Assembly: GCF_026213295.1 (NCBI RefSeq)
Contig: NC_079415.1
Location: 30,056,068 to 30,120,067, forward strand
Direction of reading: 5' to 3'
Source of the DNA: Gadus chalcogrammus
Taxonomy: Eukaryota > Chordata > Actinopteri > Gadiformes > Gadidae
Length of the DNA stretch: 64,000 nucleotides
The notes under the pieces: model-generated
The model's database searches: none
Seen by the model: the letters and a program-made list of their open reading frames with translations, nothing else
Told to the model about the DNA's origin: nothing
In this document: positions 36,517 to 48,240 of the stretch, piece by piece
Layout: each line of letters begins with the position of its first letter
How positions within the stretch are numbered: position 1 is the first letter of the stretch
Position numbers and translations under genes: made by a program

Positions 36517-37128
36517 AGGCTTCTTCCCGTTCATCTCGTCCCACCCCTAGTGCTGATAATGTAGTGGGCTGGTCTGGACAGAAAATGCCAGGGTTGACTT
36601 TCTGTCCCAGTCCACCCCTGCCCTTTGGCGTCAGAAACTGAAGCCAAAGTCACTGACCGTTGGTCAAAAATCGACGCGTTCGGAGTGAGAATGTGTTGGA
36701 CTATACGTTCTCCAGCTCAGGTTGCGTAGCCGACTGCGTGTGCGCGTGTCGGCTCATTAGCATCTGTACCGTGACCTGAGCGTTCCTCTTCAAAATGTGC
36801 TAAAGAGATGCAGAATCAAGCTGTATTGTAAATGCAGATCAGATACTTTGAATTTTAGCACAAAACACAATTAAACCTATAGGAAATTATTACGGTAGTT
36901 TAATTGCCATTGAATTTATTGTAATCTTTCAATTTATTTATTGTTTACTGAGGTGATGACTATTGCATGTGGTGATAGGAATGCAATATGTGTATTTTTA
37001 AAGGTTTATGTGAAGAAACATACTATGTGTGATAAAATGACAATTGGTAATTCATGAATGTCTCCTATATTCTCTGCTACCATCATCTCCTGTCAAACAG
37101 GTTTTCCTGACCTGCCAGAAGTTCTTCT

Positions 37129-37261
<133 letters not shown>

Positions 37262-37630
37262 CGTCTTGACTTTGTGATTTTATTATGCAACTTGGTTTTT
37301 CTCAGATTGAAACAAAAGGTTGGATTATGATTATTTCCTGATTGAAGATTTTCATATTGATGTTAATTTCAAACATCTGCATATCTTTTAAGTTCAATGA
37401 ACAGTTATGCAGGTAGGCCTTGGGGCTCTTTGGAGACTTAAGTCATCCTTCATGACAGATACATTTGTCACCAAGTGTCACTACATCAGAAAAGGCTACA
37501 TGGCTATTGGATACATATACTTGTCAGTACACAGATACTGAGTACAAGTTCTGTTTGCAGTTTTTTTGCAAGTCATGAATTTGGTGAGGAGTGTAGCTGG
37601 CTGGCTGCGGACGAGGAAGTACGTTTTTAT

Positions 37631-37890
37631 AACCATAAATAGAGAATACATTTTTTTTTACCTATAGCCGTGTGAAAAAGTCTAAGACATGGATTACAGG
37701 TCTGAATAGATATGCATTCTCATGCGTGTATGTGCACATGTATGTTTACATGTGCACATACACGCATGAGAATGCATATCTATCTATACATGTATATGAG
37801 AATGCATATATATTTAAACCTGTAATTCATGTCTTAGACTTTCATACAGCTATAGATAATATATATTTTTTCAATTCTCTATTTATGGTT
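37631..37890. repeat. Long palindrome, copy 2, with extended centre
   Basis: Same arms as copy 1, but the centre holds about 33 extra bases made of further inverted words (gcatgagaatgcatat repeated), so the palindrome has grown after duplication. Confidence 0.75.
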
Positions 37891-38978
37891 TCATAATGAC
37901 TGAGTCACCGTTAAAACAAATGAGTTTCAGCTCTAATGCTGCTACTGTCTGTAATATGTTTCTATTTAGATTATTTGTCAGGATATTTTGTTATTATTGT
38001 CCGAGTCTGGTTTTAACTAATGCTGGGCTTACACCAAAAGATTTTCACAGTCACAGAATAAAAACTGCAAGAGAGAATTTAGCGTTGGATCAAGTGTGAT
38101 ATTTAACAAGGGTTTTATAGATCTGTAGATATGGGTGATGGAGATGCAGTGACCACAGGAGGTCTGTTAACTTCCTGTTCGGGTTTCACATCTATTTTGT
38201 CAGCAGCACCAGAGACACAAACTTGAAAAACAATAACAGTAAAAAGCAACAACTGCTATTTACAGTGTTGTACTATTATTCGGATGGATGTACTTGATTA
38301 AATTGTTTTAATCAAGTACATACAGGCTTCTTCCCGTTCATCTCGTCCCACCCCTAGTGCTGATAATGTAGTGGGCTGGTCTGGACAGAAAATGCCAGGG
38401 CTGACTTTCTGTCCCAGTCCACCCCTGCCCTTTGGCGTCAGAAACTGAAGCCAAAGTCACTGACCGTTCGTCAAAAATCGACGCGTTCGGAGTGAGAATG
38501 TGTTGGACTATACGTCCTCCAGCTCAGGTTGCGTAGCCGACTGCGTGTGCGCGTGTCGGCTCATTAGCATCTGTACCGTGACCTGAGCGTTCCTCTTCGA
38601 AATGTGCTCAGGCCACGGAATTGAAGTGGACTTGAGTATGGTTGAGTATGGCTCACACTAGCCAAACGATCTAGACTTGAGCACGGTACAGGTGTGAAAC
38701 GGACTTGGGCACGGTACAGACGGCCTAGTGTGAGTGCGCCCTTTGCCGCTTGCTACTTCAAATGTGGAAGTAGGCCTCTATGCCTACTTTTGAAACAGCC
38801 GTGGCCTACTACGACGAAACCCTGTTTTTAACATACGACACGACAACAACACGGCCTCGACCCCTGGTATCCGTATGATCACCAACATAACCGACATATT
38901 AAACTCTTAAAAGTTATTGTTGTATGAGGCTGAGTGAGGAATTGAGGAGTGACTCAGGGTGCTGCCGCAGCCACCTAC

Positions 38979-39042
38979 CAGATGAGGGTCTGACTCCCAG
39001 GACGGCTGAAGTCAACAATAACAGAGCACTGGAAAACTTCAT
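38979..39042 (-). CDS. Signal peptide exon, candidate first exon of R2
   Basis: The ATG at 39042 opens MKFSSALLLLTSAVLGVRPS, followed by donor GTAGGTGGC in phase 1. It resembles the R1 signal exon (MRFSSTLFFWLSAVLG) in sequence, length and donor. The first V exon downstream on this strand is 28362-28649, 10.3 kb away across several transposons, so the link to R2 is plausible but unproven; it could be the relic of a gene whose Ig exons were lost. Confidence 0.6.
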
Positions 39043-39556
39043 GTCTTCGTCCGTTTCCTAAAAGCGATGTATTCAAAACTACTTCTATTAAAAACAACCC
39101 AAGCGCCAGCGCCTATACAAAATGCTGACTTTGGGAGTCCTACTTCCGTGGTTAGGTTACTTTCGGTTTCGACCTTTCTTGATAGGTCCATGCAGACTCG
39201 TCGCCAGACCCGAGTCTAAAGGGGGGCATATGAAATGCATAGGGGGGCACAATTATCATTAGCCTACAGTAGGTATATTTTGAATAATATATATTCTATT
39301 TGCACAGCACATAATCATCACGTTAAACATAACCATTATGTTTCAGAAAGCAGGTTTAGTGAAAACTCGGAGTTAGTTAACCCTGAGATGAGGGAAACTC
39401 TGGTTTTTCAGTTTCACAAAGCCAGTTCAGCTTTACTCTGAGTCAGTTACCCTGGCAACATACTCCGTGAACCCAACCTGCTCGATGGCAGGTTTTCTTC
39501 AACTAACCCTGAGTTTCTCCTGCTCTGAAGCCTGCAGACGGAAGGCAGTGGCAGAC

Positions 39557-39955
39557 ATGGCGTGTCCTTTTATTGAAGAGCCAGTTGATGTCGAGGCGCA
39601 GATACTCCGCAGAAATCGCCGTCGGGAGAGGGTTATTAGACCCCGATTGGATGTTTTATCATTCCCTGATGAGTACCTGTTTGAGCGTTTCCGTTTCTCT
39701 GCATCATCTATAATTTATCGAAACAATATTCTCAGCCCTCACATAGTTCAAATGACCCATCGTGGACACGCTCTCAGTTCCGAGCAAAGTCTTTGTATTG
39801 CACTGCGTTTTTTTGCCAACGGCAGTTTTTTGTATAACGTCGGTGATGCAGAGCATGTGTCCAAGGGTTGTTCGAAATGTGACACTTGCACTGAAACGGC
39901 TACTATACACGTTTGTAGTGTTCCCAAGTCACAGACCCAGCAGACTTCTCAATGA
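39557..39955 (+). pseudogene. Harbinger transposase, N-terminal part
   Basis: The frame from MACPFIEEPVDVEAQILRR through RPRLDVLSFPDEYLFERFRF and LRFFANGSFLYNVGDAEH is the N-terminal part of a HARBI1-like transposase. It leaves the family after DAEHVSKG because of a frame change, continues as unrelated residues and stops. An upstream in-frame ATG at 39467 exists, but the family normally begins at MACPF. Confidence 0.85.
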
Positions 39956-40169
39956 AGAGTTCCACAGAATTGCAGGTAACAGTCTCAGCAATAATTTATT
40001 CATGTCATAAAGCTTTGATAGAAAGCTTCTACACTGAGTGCCAGATTTGCCCGTGGTGAGTTTATATATATAGTTTATGTATCCAGTATATAGTTATATC
40101 CTATGATCAATATTTTGTTTCCTCCTATTGCAACTGAAACAATAAAGTGTATCTTGTATTATCATAGGA

Positions 40170-40496
40170 GAGTTTGATGGTTATCTATTCGGAGACAGAG
40201 GGTACCCCTGCCAGCGCTATCTGCTGACCCCTTACCCTGACCCTGAACCTGGCCCACAGCGACACTACAACTTGGCTCACTGCAGGACACGAGCCAGAGT
40301 GGAGATGACCATCGGCATACTCAAGGCCCGGTTCCAGTGCCTTTGTTGGCTCAGGGTCACCCCGGAAAGGGCTTGTGACATTATAGTGGCATGTGTGGTT
40401 CTCCACAACATTGCCACTATTAGAGGAGAACAATGTCCTTCTCTTTCCCCCAATGATCCAGATAATAATCCTAACCCCGCCTGGAAGAGCTGTTAG
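40170..40496 (+). pseudogene. Harbinger transposase, C-terminal part
   Basis: A plus-strand frame reads FDGYLFGDRGYPCQRYLLTP, then HCRTRARVEMTIGILKARFQ and CDIIVACVVLHNIAT. It carries the second Asp (GDRGY) and the Glu (VEMTIG) of the DDE triad. The first catalytic Asp region, expected between 39955 and 40170, is missing or unreadable there, so the two pieces cannot form an active enzyme. The product stops after NPAWKSC. Confidence 0.8.
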
Positions 40497-40626
40497 AGTG
40501 ATGATATGCTTCAATCATTTTTAACTGACCCATCACCTTCCCAGTGTCAAAGAAGGACAATATGCCTCATTTTATGGGGTCTTCTTTATTTCCTAGAAGG
40601 GCAAATGTTGTACAGTTGTTAATCCT

Positions 40627-42130
40627 TTGTTGTTGAAACAATTAAAATACATCCACCTGTGGGCACGTCACCCACCTTTAACTGATGGTCCAGCAGTTGT
40701 ATTTCCTTTTTAGTTTTGATGATCTGCAGCCTTATGTGCTCCATTTCTAGGTGTAATTTGTTTATTTGGGATTCTAAATATACTTTGTTTCACAGGGAGC
40801 TATAGGAACATAAATGACGTTGAATTTCACAGTGCCTGTGCCATGTCTACATAGTGTCATTGTAAGTTGCGGGTCAACGCTGAACAACATCTTACTGAGG
40901 TAAGCTGTGCTGTGGAGGTTGATGGACCTTCTTCCTGATTGTAACTTCCGGCATTGCTCTGTTAGAGAGAAAGAAGTTGCAAGTTGCATTGTGGAACAAT
41001 TAACTGAAACCAAAGTTATTACTTCCCTCTCTGTGGCAGCTGATAAGGTGTCTTCATCATCATCCTGTAATGAAACAGAATGTTTGTGTTATATTCTACC
41101 CATTATGACAAATCTGTGGAATATTAAGAGTACTTACAACAGCATGGAGGTGTGTTATGGCAGAAGGCTCCACGAGACAGATTACACCATCATCAGTAAC
41201 TGGTAGAAAGATTAGACAGTTGATTACCCAAAAAATTGCCCCACCTAATTAAAAAAAAAAAATTACAATAGTGTGCAGGTCCCATCAAAAATATTCAAAC
41301 TGAGTCACCTTAAAATAGATTGATATCTGAAAGCAACAACAGCCAATTACAAAGAACTGTAGCCTACTGCTACAAGGATTAATGTACATGCCATTCATTT
41401 CAATAACTTACCTCTTATGTAGGCCCCTGTGTCCTGGGCGGTGGGTGGGTCCAATGAGCTCCCCCCAGAGATGCCCTCAGCAATGGGTCGCCCACTGTTG
41501 TGACTGACGGCCATCTCTTCAGCCTCTGTGAGAGGTGATGGTGGTGGACCGCCACCTGTTTTGCATGCCTCTGCCTTTTTTCTGTTGGCTATAATGGAGG
41601 TCAAATTTGAAGATAACCAGAAAACACAAATTTGGAGACTTGTATGTATAAAAGGCATTTAGGTGTTGCTTTCATACAGACAATATTAAATACTGGCAGT
41701 GTTGTGACTTTTCTTTGTTTAGCAGATTTCCCTAATTACTTAAATATATCTATCACATGTTGAATGCAGCCACTAAATGCTGTTTAATGAGGGCAGGCTA
41801 AACAACATCACAATTGCTTGTACTTAAATTATACCGTACCTGTTTGAACTACATTTATATATCATTTTTAGTTGCTGCCAAGTCAGTTTGGGGCCTGTTG
41901 GGTTGCACCTGTGCGCACAAACACAAATATGGAATATTATTGTTGAATAAGTGGAACATTCAAGAGAAAACTTCTCAAATAAATCTCAAATAAATACTCA
42001 CACATTGAATCGGTCAGCTATTTTTTCCCACGCGATTTGCAACCGCTGGGGAGAAGTAGGAGGATCGAGGCTTGTTAGTAGGCCTACTTGTTGCCATGGT
42101 GAATCATGTTATCTATGTTCCATTGATGAG
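40627..42130 (-). pseudogene. Harbinger Myb/SANT-like DNA-binding gene remnant
   Basis: Three minus-strand pieces in order fit the second Harbinger protein. A Myb-like stretch at about 41870-42060 includes LQIAWEKIADRF and GPKLTWQQLK. A Pro-rich middle at 41395-41590 includes KTGGGPPPSPLTEAEEMAV and DTGAYIRG. A coiled-coil C-terminus at about 40627-40800 includes EHIRLQIIKTKKEIQLLDHQ. The pieces are separated by non-coding sequence, partly as an intron and partly by decay. Confidence 0.65.
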
Positions 42131-42305
42131 GGCTTTTTATATCCTCATGCACAAGCTTCACTCAGAGTTACCTTGACTCAGAGTTGATTGAACTAAGCGT
42201 TATCACCTGTTCTGAAACCGAAAATTCAGAGTTTTACAGCTCAGAGTTGGTCAACCTATAGTTAAGGTTTTAACTTAGAGTTTGTTGAACCTGCTTTCTG
42301 AAACG

Positions 42306-43090
42306 GGCCCCCGGTAGCCTATAGCCTACACACCCTCCCCTACTCAGTTATGTTCGCTTTGCATTGGTGGAAGTGAGTAGGGGAGAGGTTAAATAGAGCC
42401 TTCCGATTGGACGGTTTGACTTTAGAGTTACCGTCATGTTTTGTTTTTATTTATATTTTAACATTATTGTTTTATAGGGACAAACAGTAACAAATTTCTC
42501 CTACAGGGGATTGATCAAGTTCTATCTATTGAACAGAAAGAAACCCTTTATCATACTTTACACACTTTACCACAGCATTGGCCTACAATGCGACAGATAT
42601 ATTTTAAGCATTGGACTGAATGCCACATAAATATAAATTTATGTTTTTGCACGTTTGCAACGTTTAAAATTGCAGGGAAAAGTATATGCCTCTACTGGTG
42701 TTGCTTAGGCCAATAGCCTTTTGAGGCAGTGTTGTTTCTGAATATAAGTGTTAAGGGCCAATAATGCAAGGGACAACTATTGAAGAGTTTCCACTGTTGG
42801 GGAATAAATTGTCAAGCGTCTTCCACAATCCTGAACATCTGTGTCCCGTGGTCCTTCTATATCACAACAATTAAACACAACGCAGAGTCCAAGGGTCAAA
42901 TTTTGTTTTGGGGAAGTAGAGTGGGTGGAACCAAATGCTTGACAAAGAGAGACACTGACACAGAGAGTAAATGATTAGGGTATTTACTGAGGGCAACAAA
43001 TAAGTAATGAGGGGATTCATGGCAGGCGGGCAGTCTGACAGGCGAGGGTTCAGCAACAGGAGGACCGTCGGTCAGGCGAGGGTTCGACAC
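42306..43090. other. Stretch without recognised genes
   Basis: AT-rich. Two diverged copies of a word like caggcgagggttc lie near 43040 and 43075. Confidence 0.45.
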
Positions 43091-43095
43091 ATCCT

Positions 43096-43257
43096 TGGGT
43101 AGTGTGGAGGTCATGGTGTTGGACTCCCAGCCCAAAGGTTCAGGGTTCAAATTCCACTGCAAGATGCCTTACCACCCTTCTCATGTAATCTATACTCATA
43201 ATAATTTACATCACTTTAGATAAAAGCATCGGCTAAATGAGTATGCTAATGTAAAAA
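43096..43257 (+). mobile_element. tRNA-derived SINE
   Basis: The head has a B-box-like ggttcaaattcc and an upstream A-box-like tagtgtggaggtcatgg; the tail reads cactttagataaaagcatcg gctaaatgag, the conserved 3' tail of several teleost tRNA-derived SINEs. The orientation is plus. Confidence 0.8.
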
Positions 43258-43259
43258 AT

Positions 43260-43860
43260 TTCCTTGGTATCTGTTTGATTCTTTGCTGATTGATCATAGC
43301 CTATACGTTTAGTTGTTAGGGTTTGTGTTATCAGGGCAATCTGAGCCATAAGGGGGAAGTTAGAGACGGCAGAGAAGCAAACATAGCCCAAGTGTTTGCC
43401 GTATCTCATCGGTTGCCATGAAATGGCCATGACTCTATCTGCAGAGGTGTCAACCATTTAGGTTACAAATAACTTGATTGTTTCTGTTCGCTTTTAGGTC
43501 AAAAAGGTCTATTTTCCATGAGATTGTCTCTTTTATATTACATTTTGGAACATTAATTGGAGAAAGTATGTAGCTATGTAATAGATGAGTGTCTGTTTGT
43601 GTGGGTGTAATGTATGTATATGTCCATTTAAATTGGCGTTACGTTTATAGAACAGACTCAAGCTATCGTAATTAATAATAACTGATTGCTGGTATCAGTT
43701 TTTAAGCAACATTTTATGCTGGAAGCAACTATGGACAAGAACAACAGAGGTAAAAGTAAATAATATTAATAATTAATAAATTAAACTACATGTGAATGGC
43801 TTCATGGACATACATATGAACGTGATAATGGCCGAATAAACAGTAACATTTTCAAAACAG
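43260..43860. other. Stretch without recognised genes
   Basis: AT-rich intergenic DNA. Confidence 0.45.
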
Positions 43861-44085
43861 TTCAACGAAGTGGCCTTTCAGATGCAGAGAGAGAAGTGCC
43901 CCTGGCAGGTCAAAGGTCAACGGGCTGCTGGCTCTCTGGCTCAAGCGCTGTCTACACCCTACCCTTCTGGCTGTTCACAGCATTCAGGGCCTCGTCCTCC
44001 GGGGCTGAGCGTACACACACTCATCCACATTGGTCTCCAGCGTCCGCCTGGGTCCTGGAGCCACCTTGACCCCCCGTACTCCACC

Positions 44086-44120
44086 TCACTCTCCCTCTGC
44101 TCTCTCCGCTGCCCCTGAAA
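44086..44120 (-). pseudogene. R3-like terminal exon, inverted orphan copy
   Basis: On the minus strand acceptor ggtttcag is followed by VSGAAERAEGE and TGA, matching the end of the R3 tail (VSGATGRAGGE, stop). The tyrosine-containing start of the R3 exon is missing. The homology continues past the stop to about 43870. Confidence 0.55.
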
Positions 44121-44148
44121 CTGAAACCAAAGAGACACAAATTCTTAC

Positions 44149-44247
44149 CTTTTGAGCTTTTGTGCTTTTTGACCCAGTAGACTCCCAATGCTACTATCAG
44201 GAGCAGTGCCATCGCTGACAGGGAACCAGCTATTGTAGAGACGAGCT
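44149..44247 (-). pseudogene. R3-like transmembrane exon, inverted orphan copy
   Basis: Acceptor tttgtcacag and donor GTAAGA bound a 99-bp phase 1-1 exon coding ELVSTIAGSLSAMALLLIVA then LGVYWVKKHKSSK, homologous to the R3 TM exon (LVALGVYWALKKKK). No Ig or signal exons lie upstream on this strand before the divergent R3 gene begins at 44748, so it is a 3' fragment from an inverted duplication. Confidence 0.65.
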
Positions 44248-44747
44248 CTGTGACAAAGAATAGTATGGCACAGTGATCAATGATATTAACACATATTCAT
44301 GAATAAATATGAATATATTGTGGAGGCCCAGGAGAAGCTCAGCTTCCCCTCTGGGCTGAGGAGGGACAGTGCAGGCAGGCAGGCAGGTGGAATGCAGTTG
44401 GTGAAAGTGATTGACAATCATTATAATCACTATCAGCTGCTGCGTTCCAGGGAGTAATAGGAGAATTAATTGGAGAATTTTTACCATGAATTCATAATTT
44501 CTTTCCTAATTTCTTTCTATTACTAATTATTGGATGTTAGGAGATGGCCAGTATCACAGTACTGTTTACTGTCTTCATCCTAATAAGTTATTGTCCCTTT
44601 TAGTTCAGTTGTGGTGAGCATAAAGTTTGCTCAGTGGTTGCACAGCTTCCACTTTTGCGATGACATGTGGTCTCATATAGGCTGGGTTGTGTGTTCCTGT
44701 GAACAGGCTCCAGTCCTGGACTCCACTGAGACCACACTGAGGTCGAG

Positions 44748-44796
44748 ATGCTCAACATGGGGGCTGTGCTGCTCTTACTAATTGGTGTGACTGATG
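44748..44796 (+). CDS. R3 signal peptide exon
   Basis: The ATG at 44748 opens MLNMGAVLLLLIGVTD and the exon ends in phase 1 at donor GTGAGA. A second in-frame ATG (44757) would still give a workable signal sequence. R3 is on the opposite strand from the other receptors. Confidence 0.8.
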
Positions 44797-45363
44797 GTGA
44801 GATCTTTATGGCATTATAACTGTTTTAAATCTTTATGCATTATATGCAATTTAGTCAGCTATAGTTTTGTGGTTATTGGTTTAAACATTAGGAGTTGCTT
44901 TTCCACATTTGTTGGGTTAAACCAATTCATTCTTTAGCGTATGTTAATTCTGGGTATATTGAGTCCATTCATTGTTGAATATCATTAATCATTACTCTGC
45001 ATTTTGCTTTGTGACTTCCCTACAATTGGACCTCACTTTTGTTGTTGCAAAATACAACAGTATTACCACATATTATCAGGCGTATTCAAGGTAGGGTAGG
45101 GTATTTTCATTTACATGACGATCATTTTGAAATTATGTAAATCAAATAAAAAATGTAAGGAAATATTAAATGTTTCAACCTTCAACATATATGAGTATAA
45201 TGACCCTCGCTGCAATAACACCCATTGCATTAATATTGTCCATCCCTCTTATAGTAATGGTAATAAGAGAGTAACAGTTCTTACAGTTATAGTGAGCGTT
45301 GGTCCGGGAATCTGAGTGAGATATATCTCCTGTATTGTCTTATTCTCCTCTGTAAACCCCCAG

Positions 45364-45675
45364 GTGTGAAGACCTTCTGCGACGCCACGCAGCCAAACAT
45401 CGCAACCCAGTGCTTTGGCTGTCTGGGAGGAACCTTGGAAGTCCAGCTACCTAAGACCTCACAAGATGATACCTACAGACTGATGAAAAAGTATGACGTG
45501 ATTTTTTCCAGCAGAGGGCAGAAGACGAACAATACTCGATATTCATTTAATGCCAGTACTACAATATTTACTATAAAGGACATCAACAGGTCAGACAATA
45601 GTACATACTCAATGGATGTACATGATGCAGTTGGGCAGGAAGTAGAAAGAACAACATGTTATTTGACCATTCAAG
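45364..45675 (+). CDS. R3 N-terminal V-like Ig domain exon
   Basis: Acceptor aacccccag and donor GTGAGT bound 312 bp, phase 1-1. The peptide begins GVKTFCDATQPNIATQCFGC, has LGGTLEVQLP in the B-strand position without Cys, and INRSDNSTYSMDV where strand F would have Tyr-x-Cys. The canonical disulfide is therefore missing, as in the V domains of R1, R2 and R4. Extra cysteines at the N-terminus and near the C-terminus (TTCYLTIQ) could pair. There are several Asn-x-Ser/Thr glycosylation sites (NNT, NAS, NRS, NST). It is only distantly related to the other receptors. Confidence 0.75.
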
Positions 45676-46180
45676 GTGAGTCACTATGCCTTATTTCCGT
45701 AGCAGTAGCTGGTTTTAGCTGCTGTTTCCCATTTAGGTCATTAAGGATTGTTTAAACCCTATAACGTCTGACTTCATAGCTCTTAAAGAAACACTGTTGT
45801 CTCTAAGGCTCCATGTTCATATTATTGGTATTGTCACATGCTATACTGTACTTTGTGAATGTTTTTAAGGCCTTTTCTATGCATTCCTTAGACAGCCCCT
45901 CTGCCCATTTTTTAGGCCAAAATTTGATACAGAGGGGGTGCTGTGTTGAAGTGCGTGGGGTGAAAATGCTGTTTATTTTGCTACTGCCCAATTTGTATAT
46001 GCCTGCATAAAATATGTCAAGTACAGTAAACACTAGTTTGTCTGGGAGTAGGAGCAGGGGGGTTAAAGAGGTGGATACTTCTAATTATAATTGTATGCAG
46101 TTAAGTTTCTATGAGTGAATAACAGAAGGCTTCTGTTCAGTCAAACTGTGAGACTCACCTCCTCAGTCGGTTTCCCTTAG

Positions 46181-46444
46181 CCCCGGTCTCCTCTCCCCTC
46201 CTGTCCCGGGAGTGTCTATACACGGGACAGCAGAGGGTGTCCGGCTCTGCTGAGGGAGGGGGGGCACTGCACTACAGCTTCAGTCTAGACGGACTCCCGC
46301 TGAACGGCACGCTTCTCCTCTCCGGACCCAGTGGCACTAGTGGTGACGTCACTCTGGAGCCGGGCCGGTCGGGACTGCTCAACTGCTCGGTCCGCAACAA
46401 CGTGAGCCACGCCGCGGCTAACATCACCTTGTCTGTGTGTGGCG
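46181..46444 (+). CDS. R3 C2-type Ig domain exon
   Basis: Acceptor tttcccttag and donor GTGAGT bound 264 bp, phase 1-1. It begins APVSSPLLSRECLYTGQQRV, has LHYSFSLDGLPLNGTLLL and ends LLNCSVRNNVSHAAANITLS then VCG. Cysteines in SREC, LNCSV and SVCG are available for disulfides, and NCS, NVS and NIT are possible glycosylation sites. GC content is markedly higher than in the neighbouring introns. Confidence 0.75.
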
Positions 46445-46747
46445 GTGAGTGACACACACAACGAGGGAAATGAATGAATGGAGCTTGGAATGGATTCACT
46501 AGTAGTTGGTTCATCAAATGACCCGTCACCATTGCCTCTCATAGGGTTCATATATGTAAACTGCACAACTAATGGAACACATATATCACAGTAGGTGCAC
46601 AGAGACAACAATACCTTATGCAGCAAGTCGGAAGCTAAAGGCATTAATATGAATGGAAAGCAGACCTATATATTTTGATATGCATATATGATACCAATAT
46701 GTATTCATAAATGTTTGACCTCTGTGCCGTACTTTTCTTCGTCCCAG

Positions 46748-46852
46748 ACCGCATTTCTATCATCGCTCGTTCTCTGACGGTGGTGCTGCTGTTCCTAGTA
46801 GCATTGGGAGTCTACTGGGCACTAAAGAAGAAGAAAACCTCAAGACATCGAG
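46748..46852 (+). CDS. R3 transmembrane exon
   Basis: Acceptor tcgtcccag and donor GTACCA bound 105 bp, phase 1-1. The peptide DRISIIARSLTVVLLFLVAL then GVYWALKKKKTSRHR is a single membrane span with a strongly basic cytoplasmic end. The inverted copy is at 44149-44247. Confidence 0.8.
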
Positions 46853-46939
46853 GTACCAAGTGTCTCTTTGGGACAACTGTTAAACACAAACTTTAATTCC
46901 CGTGGTGTTTTCTCATTTTCTAATGTTCTGTTTGTTCAG

Positions 46940-47025
46940 TCATTGCGCTGTCCTCCATGGCAGTAGATGATGGTGTGCTGTACGTTAACGTCTCCGGGGC
47001 GACCGGGAGGGCAGGGGGGGAGTGA
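46940..47025 (+). CDS. R3 terminal exon with ITIM-like motif
   Basis: Acceptor tttgttcag leads in phase 1 to VIALSSMAVDDGVLYVNVSG, then ATGRAGGE and TGA at 47023-47025. VLYVNV fits the ITIM pattern V/I/L/S-x-Y-x-x-V/I/L and also contains YxN, a Grb2-type SH2 site, so inhibitory or adaptor signalling is possible. With this exon the protein is 271 residues. The stop is conserved in the inverted copy (GE, TGA), which argues it is genuine and not a shift in the G-run. Sequence after the stop is conserved too and includes VEYGAV in another frame. Confidence 0.7.
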
Positions 47026-47230
47026 GGTGGAGTACGGGGCGGTGGAGGTGGCTCCTGCCCCAGGCGGACGCTGGAGACCAATGTGGACCAGTGTGTGTAC
47101 GCTCAGCCCCGGAGGACGAGGCCCTGAATGCTGTGAACAGCCAGAAGGACGCGTAGACAGCGCTTTAGCCAGAGAGCCAGCAGGCTGTTGACCTTTGACC
47201 TGCCAGGTGCACTTCTCTCTCTGCATCTGG
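47026..47230 (+). other. R3 3' UTR, conserved with the inverted copy
   Basis: The block after the stop matches 43875-44085 in inverse orientation at high identity (gtgtgtacgctcagccccgg, gcattcagggcctcg reversed). No AATAAA was located within it. An open frame across it (46967-47191) is probably a shadow but holds SEVEYGAVEV. Confidence 0.5.
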
Positions 47231-47447
47231 CAAGATGATTTTTTATGATTAATTAACTTTATCCTATGTTGTCCATAGTGGCCGCTATTGGAAATAGCAT
47301 TTTATATTATTCTGCATGTTTAACTTTTGTATTATTATACCTAGTATGTATATTATACTGTTCTGCATGTTTAACTATTCTATTATTATACCTCTTATGT
47401 ATATTATACTATTCTGCATGCATAACTAACTGGTCATAACACTGGTC

Positions 47448-48240
47448 GTGGCCCCCAAGTCACTGCTCAGGAAGGTTGGGGATCTTCTGCTGGAAGTGGA
47501 TGGCTGCCCTATCACCCCATCCCCCGTAGTCCGCAACCTGGGTGTCATCCTTGACCCCACCCTGTCATTTCAGCCTCATATCAACAACACCACAAAATCT
47601 GCATTCTTCCATCTGAGAAACATCGCAAGACTCCGACCCTCACTCTCAGACTCAGTCACTGAAACACTCATCCACTGCTTCATCTCCACCCGTCTGGACT
47701 ATTGTAATTCCATCCTCACAGGTCTCCCCTCCAAAACCTTGGACCGACTGCAATATGTTCAGAACTCAGCTGCCAGGGTTTTAACTGGCACTAAGCCCTG
47801 GCAGCACATCACCCCCATCCTGATGCAACTCCACTGGTTACCTGTTAAGTCCCGGATCAAGTTTAAAATCCTCCTACTCACCTACAAGTCCCTGCATGCT
47901 CTGGCCCCCCGTTACCTCTCTGACCTCCTCCATCCCTACACCCCCCTGCGGTCCCTCAGGTCCTCTGCTAAGGACCAGCTGGAAACCCCCCGCACCAGAC
48001 TCAAGACCTTTGGGGACAGGCCTTCTGCGCCTCTGCCCCCACTCTATGGAATCTGCTCCCCCTCCATATCGCTGTGCCACTTCAGTGGAGTCATTCAAAA
48101 AGCTCCTGAAGGCACACCTCTTCTTAGAGGCTATGGCCTTTAACCTGCCCCCCCCCCCCGGTGTACACCTCTTGTTAAGCGACCTTGGGTACCTTGAAAG
48201 GCGGTATATAAATTGAATTTATTATTATTATTATAACTAT
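47448..48240 (+). pseudogene. L2-like LINE 3' end
   Basis: The frame runs from PVVRNLGVILDPTLSFQPHI through RLDYCNSILTGLPSKTLDRL, QLHWLPVKSRIKFKILLLTY and SLHALAPRYLSDLLHPYTPL, the C-terminal part of an L2/CR1-group polyprotein. The usual final LWNSLP/FKxLLKxHLF part is reached by a frameshift near 48050. The copy ends with ggcggtatataaattgaatt and an (ATT)n tail, typical of L2. It is 5'-truncated and dead. Confidence 0.85.

Larger units (their letters stand above)
39340..42305. mobile_element. PIF/Harbinger transposon with both gene remnants
   Basis: The ends share gtttcagaaagcaggtt as an inverted repeat (39340 and 42305), with further subterminal ctcagagtt/aactctgag words. Inside are a transposase on the plus strand and a Myb/SANT-like gene on the minus strand, the convergent two-gene layout of Harbinger elements. 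The left terminus lacks the gggccc seen at the right end. Both genes look damaged. Confidence 0.85.
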
